From: CAVEFW01 sp964579575
Lineage (GTDB): Bacteria; Actinomycetota; Coriobacteriia; Coriobacteriales; Eggerthellaceae
DNA: 39,840 nt
Reading direction: 5' to 3'
Assembly: GCA_964579575.1 (NCBI GenBank)
Contig: CAZOGL010000013.1
Span: forward strand, 1-39,840
A program made the position numbers and the translations under genes. The stretch's first letter is position 1; every line of letters begins with the position of its first letter. The notes beneath the pieces were generated by a model. The model saw only the letters and a list, made by a program, of their open reading frames with translations, made no database searches and had not been told where the DNA came from. Positions 15,070-23,247 of this stretch are shown here, one piece after another.

Positions 15070-17313
15070 ATGAGCGAGTTGCTGGCACCGGCAGGAAGCA
15101 TGGAAGCGCTTAGGGCGGCTATCGCAAACGGGTGCGATGCCGTTTATCTCGGCATGCAACACTTCGGTGCGCGCGCGTACTCTTCCAACTTCGACGAGGA
15201 GAGTGTCGCCTGGGCGGTGGCCTATGCACACCTGCGGGGCGTCAAGGTCTACGTCACAGTGAACACCATTGTGTATGAGGACGAACTCGACGAGGTCAAG
15301 GCTTTGCTGCGTCACCTTAACGAGATCGGTGTCGACGGGGTGATCGCCCAAGATCTCGCCGTCCTCCGCTACATTACCGAGAACTTTCAGGACATGGAGC
15401 CCCATTGCTCGACGCAGATGGGCATCGACGACCTTGAGGCCACCTTGCTTGTGCGCGAGATGGGGGCGAAACGGGTCGTCCTTGCTCGTGAGCTTGGCAT
15501 TGAGCGCGTAAAGGAGATTCGCCGGAAGTCGGGCGTCGCCGTGGAGGTCTTTGTCCATGGCGCCTTGTGTATCTCCTTCTCCGGCAACTGCATCATGTCC
15601 GGCATGACGGGAAATCGCCTCGGAAACCGCGGGCGTTGCATCGGTACGTGCCGCAAGCTCTTCGCCATTACCAACACCACCACCGGCGAGTTACTCGGCC
15701 GCAACTACATCTTGTCCACGAAAGACCTCAACACCATCGACTTCGTTGACCAACTTGACGGCATCGATTCCCTCAAGATCGAGGGCCGCATGAAGGAGCC
15801 GATCTATGTCGCCAACGTGGTGTCCCGCTATCGTATGGCGTTGGACGGAGTGGCTACCAGCGACGACAAGGAAAAGCTCAACCGCACGTTCAACCGCTCC
15901 TTTACCAAGGGATACCTGTTCGGGGAGGATCGCCGCGATATCACGAACACGACCAAGCCCAACAACTTCGGCTTCGAGATCGGCAAGATTTGCAGCGCGC
16001 GCAAGGGCACATACGGCATCGCCCTATCGCGTCCCTTGCGCCAAAACGACGTCATTCGCATTCGTCATGACGACTGTGATGTGAACCTGTCGGTGGCGAA
16101 GCTCTACGACGGGAACGGCATGCTCATCAACGGTTCCGAGACGACATGCTACATCCGTATCAAGGAGAGGTTGTCTGTCGGTGACGTCGTATACAAGACA
16201 AAGGACCTTGCTTACGAGAAGGAGCTCGAGGCAAGGCTCACCGGCGAGTTCCGCCGTTTTCCCCTCGACTTCGCGGTGTATGCCTATCCGGGAGCGCCGC
16301 TTGTGGTCGATGCGAGGGGCTTTGGCCTCAATTGCACATACGAGGGCGACGATCTCCTCTCAGAGGCAATTAACAGGCCGACGACCAGGGACGATGTCGT
16401 CAAACAGCTATCGCGTCTGAACGAGACGGTATTTTGCCTAGGCGAGGTCACATACGAAGATTGTGGTGCGTTCATTCCTGCGAAGATGCTCAACGCCGCG
16501 CGCAAGAAAATCGTTGCCGAACTCTGCGCGCAACGTCTTGCTGGCAAATTGCGACGCGTAAAGGAACCTGCGCCTCGAAAGCCCATCGCCTTCACACCGG
16601 TTGCTCCCTATCTGAGCGCGGCTGTCGCTACGCCTGAGCAATTTGAGGCATGCAAGCAGTGCGGCATCGAAGTCGTCTACTTCGACAACATCGTCCCACG
16701 CAACAACAATGTCTACCAAGATCGCGAGGGGGAGCTGCTCATCGGCGGTCTCGGCGGCATCTACCGCTATCGGCAAACCAACCCCTTTGTCACCGACTAC
16801 TCCCTCAACATCGTCAATGCCGAGAGTTGCTATGAGATGCATCGTCTCGGCGCGAAACGCGTCACGCTCTCCTATGAGCTTAACGAGTCACAACTCTCCG
16901 CGTTGCTTTCGGCCTACCAGCGCGAGAACGGCGGTTTGCCGGCCCTCGAGATGATTGTCTACGGTCGCGCTCCGCTGTTGGTCACGAAGTATTGCCCGCT
17001 CAAGAAGATGGGACAGTGCGGCATGTGTCGTACCAACACCTACGAGATCGAGGACGAATTCGGGACGTTTCCTGTCGTATCGCATGAGGATTGCACCACC
17101 ACCATACTTAACGGCAAGTTCCTCAACCTTCTCGATGAGATGCCCGGCATCAGGGGCGTGGAGGCTTTCCGCCTCAACTTCACGACCGAGACGCCCGATG
17201 AGGTACGTGCCGTCATCGCCAAGGCGCGGGGGAAGCTTGACGGTTCTGTGTCGACATCGGTGTTCAACTCTGAAACCGACACTCGCGGCCATTTCCACAA
17301 AGAGATCCTATAA
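15070..17313 (+). CDS. U32 family peptidase / RNA hydroxylation-type protein
   Basis: The U32 hallmark is complete: VHGALCISFSGNC followed by GNRGRCIGTCRK around residues 160-195. The four-cysteine pattern is thought to hold a metal or Fe-S centre. The N-terminal barrel starts LLAPAGSMEALRAAIANGCD. The 747-residue protein is longer than the 430-460 residue TrhP/YegQ form and resembles the long RlhA type, with an additional C-terminal barrel that has its own Cys cluster (KYCPLKKMGQCGMCR). Characterised homologues hydroxylate tRNA uridine-34 or 23S rRNA cytidine; many others are annotated as collagenase-like peptidases. GGAGGGAG at 15057-15064 sets ATG 15070. Upstream open frame through the N gap is not used. 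Confidence 0.85.
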   Translation: MSELLAPAGSMEALRAAIANGCDAVYLGMQHFGARAYSSNFDEESVAWAVAYAHLRGVKVYVTVNTIVYEDELDEVKALLRHLNEIGVDGVIAQDLAVLRYITENFQDMEPHCSTQMGIDDLEATLLVREMGAKRVVLARELGIERVKEIRRKSGVAVEVFVHGALCISFSGNCIMSGMTGNRLGNRGRCIGTCRKLFAITNTTTGELLGRNYILSTKDLNTIDFVDQLDGIDSLKIEGRMKEPIYVANVVSRYRMALDGVATSDDKEKLNRTFNRSFTKGYLFGEDRRDITNTTKPNNFGFEIGKICSARKGTYGIALSRPLRQNDVIRIRHDDCDVNLSVAKLYDGNGMLINGSETTCYIRIKERLSVGDVVYKTKDLAYEKELEARLTGEFRRFPLDFAVYAYPGAPLVVDARGFGLNCTYEGDDLLSEAINRPTTRDDVVKQLSRLNETVFCLGEVTYEDCGAFIPAKMLNAARKKIVAELCAQRLAGKLRRVKEPAPRKPIAFTPVAPYLSAAVATPEQFEACKQCGIEVVYFDNIVPRNNNVYQDREGELLIGGLGGIYRYRQTNPFVTDYSLNIVNAESCYEMHRLGAKRVTLSYELNESQLSALLSAYQRENGGLPALEMIVYGRAPLLVTKYCPLKKMGQCGMCRTNTYEIEDEFGTFPVVSHEDCTTTILNGKFLNLLDEMPGIRGVEAFRLNFTTETPDEVRAVIAKARGKLDGSVSTSVFNSETDTRGHFHKEIL

Positions 17314-17406
17314 CGCTATAACGCCGCGGACTGATTGCTTGCCCCAAGGGCGTAGGCGACAGCTTTGCGGTGCGTCGAGAGGCCGCTCCAAGGGCGAGTT
17401 CGGGTC

Positions 17407-17484
17407 TCGCGGCCACCTCGCGGGAGCGTTGAGTTTCGCGGTCGCCTCGCGGGAGCGTTCAGTCTCGCGTTCGCCTCAAAGGCG
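17407..17484. repeat. Tandem 29-bp GC-rich repeats
   Basis: Three units start at 17407, 17436 and 17465, with the pattern TCGCGGYCRCCTCGCGGGAGCGTT plus a variable tail; the third is partial and runs into the 3' end of the convergent glycosylase gene. They lie between two converging genes. Related GC-rich motifs occur at 21185-21332, suggesting a dispersed intergenic repeat family. Confidence 0.7.
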
Positions 17485-18216
17485 TACCGCATCACTTCCC
17501 GGGCTTTTTCTCCTTTTTGGGCTTGCCTTGGGCTTGGCCTTGGGCGCAGGGTCGGTAAGGCCGGGGATGGCGCATGCGCTCACCTTCCAAAGGTAGATGC
17601 TTGCCACTGAGCCGTAGGGGCTGTAGCGGCGGCGATAGCGCTCAAATTGCTCACGGGTAATCTTGCGGTGGCGATACACCATGCGCATGCCGCGGAGGAT
17701 GGCGAGGTCGCCATAGCTGAGGATGTCGGGGCGCTGCAGGCAATGGAGCAAGATCATCTCAGCGGTCCACACGCCGATCCCGCGCAGGCTCGACAACGCC
17801 GCGATGGCGTCCTCGTCGCTCATGGATTTGACGGCTTCGAGGTCGAACGCACCAGAGTGGACCTTCTCGGCAAAGTCGCGGATGTAGGAGACCTTTGTGA
17901 AGGTCATGCCACATGCCTGCAACTCCTCGGCGCTCTTCGCGAGGATGTTCTCAGGCGTCACTATCCCTTCGGGCCAAAGGAACTCCCCGTCTTCGGGCGC
18001 AGGCCCGCCCAACAACTCGACGAAGCGCTTCCATACGGTGGCGTGGGCCTTTGTTGATATCTGTTGGGCGACGATGCTGTCGACCACGCTGGTGAACAAA
18101 TCTCCGCGCAGGGGGCGGTTTGGGTGGCCAAGTTCGTCGATGATGGCGGCAAGCTTCTTGTCCCGCTTTTTGAGATAGGCGATTTCCTCCTCGCCATAGG
18201 GAAAGACGTTCTCCAT
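17476..18216 (-). CDS. HhH-GPD DNA glycosylase (AlkA/MAG-like 3-methyladenine DNA glycosylase)
   Basis: Base-excision repair enzyme of 246 residues. The helix-hairpin-helix core reads LRGIGVWTAEMILLHCL and is followed by the catalytic Asp in SYGDLAILRGM, as in AlkA-type glycosylases. The domain opens with DLFTSVVDSIVAQQIS, the usual family start. No Fe-S cysteine loop follows, so it is not EndoIII-like. ATG at 18216 is taken as start; an in-frame TTG at 18228 overlaps the stop of a small upstream frame (TTGA) and could be used by coupling. The Lys/Pro-rich tail (about 25 residues) runs into the 29-bp repeat and may be a repeat-derived extension. Confidence 0.87.
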   Translation of the reverse strand: MENVFPYGEEEIAYLKKRDKKLAAIIDELGHPNRPLRGDLFTSVVDSIVAQQISTKAHATVWKRFVELLGGPAPEDGEFLWPEGIVTPENILAKSAEELQACGMTFTKVSYIRDFAEKVHSGAFDLEAVKSMSDEDAIAALSSLRGIGVWTAEMILLHCLQRPDILSYGDLAILRGMRMVYRHRKITREQFERYRRRYSPYGSVASIYLWKVSACAIPGLTDPAPKAKPKASPKRRKSPGSDAVRL

Positions 18217-18224
18217 GGGATTTC

Positions 18225-18308
18225 TCAATCCTCAATCGGTCGGTAGGGGACGAGGAGCGTTTCGAAATCGAGAACGCAGGCACAACGTTGGGCGGCACGG
18301 GTATGCAT
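18225..18308 (-). CDS. Possible 27-residue leader peptide upstream of the glycosylase
   Basis: ATG at 18308 (minus strand) follows GAAAGGA by about 6 nt, a good ribosome site. The frame (MHTRAAQRCACVLDF, then ETLLVPYRPIED) ends at a TGA that overlaps TTG 18228 of the glycosylase frame as TTGA. Such an arrangement would couple their translation. The peptide resembles nothing I know. It may equally be chance in a GC-rich gap. Confidence 0.35.
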   Translation of the reverse strand: MHTRAAQRCACVLDFETLLVPYRPIED

Positions 18309-18620
18309 GGGGAATCCTTTCGCGCGGGATGGGCTAAGCGCAATGCGGGGTCTGCTAAACGCAATATAGCATGAGCAAGGAGTGCATCTATAGGGTCGCC
18401 ACCGTCGAGAGGAGGCATGCTGGCCCCTTAGCGACACGGGAGCTGCGTTGCCTCTGCAAGTTCGCCTCTGCAAGGTTGCCTCTGCAAGGTTGCCTCTGCA
18501 AGGTTGCCTCTGCAAGGTTGCCTCTGCTAGGTCGCGCTTGCAGAGTCGCGCCTACAGGGTCGCCGCTGCAGGCTCGTGTTCCCTCCGCAACGTCTTGGCG
18601 CCTCTGCTAGAATGGCGGCT
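18309..18620. repeat. Divergent intergenic region with 14-bp tandem repeats
   Basis: The gap between the glycosylase and yfhO holds a tandem array with unit CCTCTGCAAGGTTG. Exact 14-bp spacing is seen for units at 18451, 18465, 18479, 18493, 18507 and 18521, and degenerate units continue to about 18575. One more unit start, CCTCTGCTAG, lies at 18601 next to the yfhO start. Because 14 is not a multiple of 3 and no frame is kept, the array is not coding. No tRNA or terminator was seen. Confidence 0.85.
18606..18613 (+). promoter_or_regulatory. Candidate extended -10 element before yfhO
   Basis: The string TGCTAGAAT (18605-18613) fits an extended -10 (TGnTAnAAT), with the hexamer TAGAAT at 18608-18613. 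A start of transcription 7-8 nt downstream would coincide with ATG 18621, giving a leaderless mRNA, consistent with the absence of a ribosome-binding site. The element is built from the last copy of the tandem repeat. Confidence 0.35.
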
Positions 18621-21224
18621 ATGGAAAAACGAACGAGCATATACACCCATCTCGCAGCAGCAATTATTCCCACCCTGACTTGTCTGGTATCTTTGGCGAT
18701 TGCGGGTTGCGTCCCGTTTGGCGAGGGGTTTCCCGAGGGTTGGGATTGCTATACGCAATACCTCGAGTACCTTGATTGGTATCGTGGTGTGTTGACCAGC
18801 GGAGGCGACCTGTTTTACTCCTTTGGCAAATCCCTTGGCGGCTCCATGGTGGGCATCTATGGGTATTACCTCGCCAGCCCGCTAAACCTGCTCATCCTCT
18901 TGTTCCCCGAAGGGACGACGCCGACGTTCATGGTCGTTGTCGGGGTAATCAAGGTGGCGCTCATGGGGTTGACCATGAGCGTGTTCGTGTCTTGCCGGTT
19001 CGGTCTGCGCGGTTGTTTGAACGTGGTTTTGAGCTGCGGTTATGCGCTTTGTTCCTATGTCGCTTCCTGGCTCTTGCTCGGGTTTATGTGGATGGACGCC
19101 GTGCTTTGGCTTCCGTTGGTGGCCCTTGGCATGTATTGGTGGTTGACCCGACGCCGGCGCGCCCTTTTCCTCGTATCGGTCGCGGTTTCCATCATCAGCT
19201 GCTGGTATACGGGGTACATGATCTGTCTGTTTGCGATCTTCTACCTTCCGTGTGAGTATTTCATCCTGTCCAAGGGCAAAGGCGTCCGCGCATTCATCTT
19301 GACCTATCTTCGATTTGGAGGGCTTCTCCTGGTCGGGGTCTTGTTATCCGCCTTTATGCTCTTGCCCGTCGTCTTTGCGCAGATGGGCGGGGAGTCGGTG
19401 GACTTCACCTTCACGCTCGACCGCGTTTTCGCGATCAACAAGATTTTGGGCCCCCAATTCATCGGCGCCGCCAACTACTTCTCCGCGCCGCAGATGTTTG
19501 TGGGGACGATCGCGTTGTCCGGGTGCTTGTTGTTCCTGCTCAACAGGGATATCGCCCCGCGGGAAAAGGTCGCGCGGTGCCTATTGTTTCTCTTTGTGTG
19601 GGGATGCGCGTATATCCAGGCTGGTAACGAGCTTTGGTGCGGTTTGCGTATTCCGCGCGGTTATGATTGCCGCTTCGCCTTCATCTTGGCGTTCTTGTTG
19701 GTAAGCGGGGCAGCGAGCGCTTTTAGCCGTCTCGGTGGTATCAAGGTCCGCTCCGTTCTCTTGAGTGGCGGTGTCCTGTTGGTCGTCGTTCTCGCTTGCC
19801 ACTTCCTCAAGATGTTTCGGTCTGATGCCTACTTCGCGACTGCCGCGGCCATCGTCGTTGTGACTACCGTTTGCCTTTTGGTGCTTGGGACGATTGGGCG
19901 AAATTCCCGAGTTGCCCGTGTGGTCGTGGGGTGCGTGATGGTGCTTTTGACTGCGGGGGAGATGGGTATCAACACGAGCTATTTGGAGAGCGAGATCATC
20001 GACGGTGCGACGCCCGTCCAAACCTATTCGGATTACCGAACTGACGCGCGCACCCACTATCAGGAGCTTATCGCGCAAGACGATTCGTGGTATCGACTTG
20101 AGAAAACGTGCTCCCGCCTGGACTACTTCGGACTTGAGCCGCCGGACAGCGAGGGTATCGTCTTGGGGTACAGCGGCATCTCGAGCTACTCGTCTGTTCC
20201 TGATGAGAACCTGTTCAACGTTTTGTCCTACCTGGGCTATTCACGCACCGACATGGGGTCTGCCAACTATCAGCAGCCCATCATCTTGTCGGACGCCTTG
20301 CTTGGAATCAAGTATGTGATGAACAACGACGGAAGCACGTGGCAAAATCCCTACGCGCTCTCGTTGGGATATGCCGCAAGCGATGAGGCGTTGGGGGTCC
20401 TTGAGAATGTGGGTACCACGTCCATCGTCGACAACAACAAGACCGCAGAGGGCACAAATCCCTTTGAGGTCCAAAACCAGCTCATCAGCAAACTACTCGG
20501 GCGTGATGTCGAGGTGTTCAAGCCGCTTCCTGTTGCCACTCAGACTGAAAGCGGTGACGAGCATGTCTCGTGGAGCGTTGATACCCAGGGCAAGAGATAT
20601 GCATATGGCTATGTCAATTGTGACAACGTCCTCGCTTTGGAACTTACGGTGAACGACAACAACCTTGGGGAGTACTTTACTTGGGAGTCCTACTATGTGT
20701 TCTCCTTGGGTATGGGTGTCAATGGGGATGCGAGCGGGGATAAAAACGTCGCTCCTGACAAAGCGGCGACCATCTCGCTTGATGCCTCTGGATCGGTTTT
20801 CGAGGGACACAGCGTCGAGCTGTTGGCCTATTACGCGGATGAGGACGTGCTAAGCCAGGTGATATCCGAGCTTGCGCGGCGCCAACTTGATGTCAAGGAG
20901 TTCCGCGCGGGCTTTGTAAGCGGGACGTTCTCATCGGATTCCGATACGCTGTTGTTTACGACGGTGCCTTATGACGATGGTTGGACCATCCGTGTAGATG
21001 GGCAGGAGGTCACCTCCGAACGGGCCCTCGGCGCTTTCACCGCTTTCCACATCTCGGCGGGGACCCACGAAATTGAGATGACCTATAGCCCTGAGGGCTT
21101 CTTGCTTGGTGTGACCATAAGCCTTATCACGCTTGTCGGCGTCATTGTCTTTGCCGTCGTTTCCCGATCGCGTAAGTCGAAAAAGAAACCCGCGCATGCC
21201 GCGACCCGCGAGGGCTCAATTTGA
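18621..21224 (+). CDS. YfhO family membrane protein (GT-C fold)
   Basis: This 867-residue integral membrane protein has about 11 helices in its first half, a large extracytoplasmic domain (about residues 450-830) and a final helix near the C-terminus. Family features include the first outer loop with acidic residues (GWDCYTQYLEYLDWY) and the following FGKSLGGSMVGIYGYYLASP. YfhO proteins act as polyprenyl-phosphate-dependent sugar transferases that decorate wall polymers such as lipoteichoic acid. Here there is no adjacent CsbB-type gene. ATG 18621 is preferred; ATG 18612 is an alternative, and neither has a ribosome site. The last residues (KKKPAHAATREGSI) are encoded by a repeat found again 121 bp downstream. 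Confidence 0.85.
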   Translation: MEKRTSIYTHLAAAIIPTLTCLVSLAIAGCVPFGEGFPEGWDCYTQYLEYLDWYRGVLTSGGDLFYSFGKSLGGSMVGIYGYYLASPLNLLILLFPEGTTPTFMVVVGVIKVALMGLTMSVFVSCRFGLRGCLNVVLSCGYALCSYVASWLLLGFMWMDAVLWLPLVALGMYWWLTRRRRALFLVSVAVSIISCWYTGYMICLFAIFYLPCEYFILSKGKGVRAFILTYLRFGGLLLVGVLLSAFMLLPVVFAQMGGESVDFTFTLDRVFAINKILGPQFIGAANYFSAPQMFVGTIALSGCLLFLLNRDIAPREKVARCLLFLFVWGCAYIQAGNELWCGLRIPRGYDCRFAFILAFLLVSGAASAFSRLGGIKVRSVLLSGGVLLVVVLACHFLKMFRSDAYFATAAAIVVVTTVCLLVLGTIGRNSRVARVVVGCVMVLLTAGEMGINTSYLESEIIDGATPVQTYSDYRTDARTHYQELIAQDDSWYRLEKTCSRLDYFGLEPPDSEGIVLGYSGISSYSSVPDENLFNVLSYLGYSRTDMGSANYQQPIILSDALLGIKYVMNNDGSTWQNPYALSLGYAASDEALGVLENVGTTSIVDNNKTAEGTNPFEVQNQLISKLLGRDVEVFKPLPVATQTESGDEHVSWSVDTQGKRYAYGYVNCDNVLALELTVNDNNLGEYFTWESYYVFSLGMGVNGDASGDKNVAPDKAATISLDASGSVFEGHSVELLAYYADEDVLSQVISELARRQLDVKEFRAGFVSGTFSSDSDTLLFTTVPYDDGWTIRVDGQEVTSERALGAFTAFHISAGTHEIEMTYSPEGFLLGVTISLITLVGVIVFAVVSRSRKSKKKPAHAATREGSI

Positions 21225-21332
21225 GTTTCAGCGGCCCTTGAGCGCTCGGTCCGAATTGCGGTGGCCCTTGAATGCGTCGCTACCCGCGAGGGCTCGGTTT
21301 GAAGGGAAACCCGCGCATGCCGCGACCCGCGA
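21185..21332. repeat. 27-bp direct repeat overlapping the 3' end of yfhO
   Basis: The 27-bp sequences at 21185-21211 and 21306-21332 are identical (starting GAAACCCGCGCATG). A shorter piece, ACCCGCGAGGGCTC, appears at 21204 and again at 21282. The first copy encodes the last residues of YfhO. The gap from 21225 to 21345 is otherwise GC-rich repeat debris. Confidence 0.85.
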
Positions 21333-21352
21333 ACGCTCGGCTTGAATTTGTA

Positions 21353-21388
21353 AAAAACGCCTGAAGAGCGCGAACGTGTCGCGTTTTT
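21353..21388 (+). terminator. Probable intrinsic terminator
   Basis: AAAAACGC (21353-21360) pairs with GCGTTTTT (21381-21388), and an inner CGCG/CGCG pair closes around 21370-21383, followed by T5. It would end the yfhO transcript before the DUF308 gene and could act from either side. Confidence 0.5.
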
Positions 21389-21435
21389 GGTTTACCATGC
21401 ACATGTCTACTTTTTTCACGTGGAAGGAGTTCCTC

Positions 21436-21978
21436 ATGGCGATCAGAGTTCTCAGCGGTATCTTCGGCGCGCTTATTGCCATCGCAGGTGTTTGGTGCTT
21501 GATTACTCCAGGTCTTTCCGGAATGCAACTGGCCTGGGTCGTGGGAGCGATCATGCTCTTCGACGGCATCAGCGGTATCTTCTCCTATATGAGTTTGAGG
21601 AAGATCGGCCGGGCAAACGGGTGGAGCCTCGTCTCGACGATTTTGTCCTTGGTGTGCGGCCTCATCATCCTTTTCTCCGGCACGGCGCAGGTGTTGCTGG
21701 ACTTCGTTCTCGCATACCTCGTCGCTGCGTGGTTCATCATCAACGGCGTCTTGCGCATCGTCCTTTCCTTCCAGATGAGGACCCTCAGGAAAGAGGTCGC
21801 CCCCGAGGCGCCTTCAATGGGGATCTTCTCCACCATGTTGATCTTGGGCATTCTCGAGATTCTCATCGGTATACTTTGCCTTTTCAACCCGATGATCGTG
21901 TTTGCGACCATCGGTATGCTTGTCGGTATCGGTGCCCTGTTCTTGGGGGCGGCTCTCATCGTACAAGCATTGAGATAG
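21436..21978 (+). CDS. DUF308 / HdeD-family membrane protein
   Basis: The 180-residue protein has six hydrophobic segments in pairs, with the repeated DUF308 pattern: GIFGALIAIAGVWCLITPG, then SLVCGLIILFSGTAQVLLDFV, and GILEILIGILCLFNPMIVFA. HdeD proteins are implicated in acid resistance in enterobacteria; the biochemical role is unknown. ATG 21436 is chosen because GGAAGGAG (21422-21429) lies 6 nt upstream; the longer frame to 21376 runs through the terminator. It is a single-gene unit. Confidence 0.85.
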   Translation: MAIRVLSGIFGALIAIAGVWCLITPGLSGMQLAWVVGAIMLFDGISGIFSYMSLRKIGRANGWSLVSTILSLVCGLIILFSGTAQVLLDFVLAYLVAAWFIINGVLRIVLSFQMRTLRKEVAPEAPSMGIFSTMLILGILEILIGILCLFNPMIVFATIGMLVGIGALFLGAALIVQALR

Positions 21979-22086
21979 GGAAAAGGGTCTGAGCAGCACC
22001 CGCACGACGCTTCGTTTCCAAGGAAGCGCAGCGACAATGCACAAGGGACATTTCAGACGGAAAATGCTACCAGACAGGAGAGACAA

Positions 22087-22626
22087 ATGGCAAACAAGTA
22101 TGCAGGTACCCAAACCGAGAAAAATTTGCAGGCAGCCTTTGCGGGCGAATCAGAGGCACGTAACAAATACACCTTCTTCGCTTCCGTCGCCAAGAAGGAA
22201 GGCTACGAGCAGATCTCGTCTTTGTTCTTGAAGACCGCAGAAAACGAGAAGGAACACGCCAAGATTTGGTTCAAGGAGCTCGAGGGCATCGGCAACACCG
22301 CTCAGAACCTGGAAGCGGCTGCTGCTGGTGAGAACTACGAGTGGACCGACATGTATGAGGGCTTCGCAAAGACGGCTGAGGAGGAGGGCTTCCCTGAGCT
22401 CGCCGAGAAATTCCGCTTGGTCGCCGCCATCGAGAAGCACCACGAGGAGCGTTATCGCGCGCTCTTGCACAACGTCGAAGCTCAAGAGGTCTTCGCGAAG
22501 AGCGAAGTCAAGATTTGGGAGTGCCGTAACTGTGGCCACATCGTCATAGGCACCGAGGCTCCTGAAATTTGCCCCGCTTGTGCCCATCCTCGTTCTTATT
22601 TCGAGATCCATCTCGAGAACTACTAA
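22087..22626 (+). CDS. rbr: Rubrerythrin
   Basis: Non-haem di-iron peroxidase that reduces hydrogen peroxide in anaerobes. The four-helix part has the ferritin-like metal motifs (ESEARNKY, ENEKEHAKIW, EKHHEERY), and the C-terminal rubredoxin-like module supplies CRNCGH and CPACAH for a Fe(SCys)4 site. The length of 179 residues is typical, and all expected ligands appear to be present. ATG 22087 follows CAGGAGAG. It is followed by a PPOX-fold gene and hpt on the same strand, but spacing of 130 bp makes a shared operon uncertain. It indicates an anaerobe that meets oxygen. Confidence 0.95.
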   Translation: MANKYAGTQTEKNLQAAFAGESEARNKYTFFASVAKKEGYEQISSLFLKTAENEKEHAKIWFKELEGIGNTAQNLEAAAAGENYEWTDMYEGFAKTAEEEGFPELAEKFRLVAAIEKHHEERYRALLHNVEAQEVFAKSEVKIWECRNCGHIVIGTEAPEICPACAHPRSYFEIHLENY

Positions 22627-22675
22627 GGCGAGCGCTATCGAGCCTAAGTACTGCTGGGTCGTAGAGAACGGCTTT

Positions 22676-22730
22676 GTTGTAGAAGAGTTGTAGAAGAGTT
22701 GCAGAAGAGCGGTAGAAGCGTTGTAGAAGG
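22676..22730. repeat. Five tandem 11-bp repeats
   Basis: Unit GTTGTAGAAGA repeats from 22676 to 22730 with small changes in units 3-5 (GTTGCAGAAGA, GCGGTAGAAGC, GTTGTAGAAGG). The 11-bp period is about one helical turn. It lies directly before the ribosome site of the PPOX-fold gene. Confidence 0.8.
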
Positions 22731-22756
22731 GCAATCTCAAGGAAAGGAAAACACCC

Positions 22757-23167
22757 ATGGCAAAGATTCCCCAGGAGGCACAGGACCTCTTCAACGAGGT
22801 CAAGCAGGTCGTCTTTAGCACGGCGACGTTGGACGGCCAGCCGAATAGCTGCATCGTCGGCATGAAGAAGATCATCGACGATGAGACCATCTACTTGTCT
22901 GACCAGTTCTTCAAGAAGACCCTTGCCAACATCAAGGCCAACGACAAGGCTGCTGTGGTTTTCTGGGGCGAGAAGGGCGCTTATGAGATCTATGGCACCA
23001 TGCGCTATGTCAACGAGGGTGCTGAGTTCGAAGAGCAGGCCGCATGGGTCAACGCCGCGTTTGAGGCCATGGGTAAGCCTATCAAGACCAAGGGTGGCGT
23101 GTTCCTGCATGTGGAGAGCGTCTTTACCTCCGCTCCTGGTCCCAAGGCCGGCGACCAGATCGCCTAA
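22757..23167 (+). CDS. Pyridoxamine 5'-phosphate oxidase-fold protein
   Basis: This short split-barrel flavin- or haem-binding protein has 136 residues. It has the usual opening (EVKQVVFSTATLDGQPNSC), the central FFKKTLANIKANDKAAVVFW and YEIYGTMRYV strands. Such single-domain members are often flavin reductases, F420- or haem-binding proteins and are not involved in vitamin B6 synthesis. AAGGAAAGGAAAA precedes the ATG. The reaction is undetermined; placement next to rubrerythrin is compatible with an oxidative-stress role. Confidence 0.8.
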   Translation: MAKIPQEAQDLFNEVKQVVFSTATLDGQPNSCIVGMKKIIDDETIYLSDQFFKKTLANIKANDKAAVVFWGEKGAYEIYGTMRYVNEGAEFEEQAAWVNAAFEAMGKPIKTKGGVFLHVESVFTSAPGPKAGDQIA

Positions 23168-23247
23168 GTTCGATTGACAAATGATTGGTATGGCGGGTTG
23201 CAAGGGGCTTCTTTGCAACCCGTCGACTTGTTAGGGGAGAAGAGCAG

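Noticed and set aside
18451..18575. CRISPR array
   Set aside because: Units are 14 bp, contiguous and without spacers; no cas gene nearby. The same reasoning excludes the 65-, 29-, 12- and 11-bp arrays.
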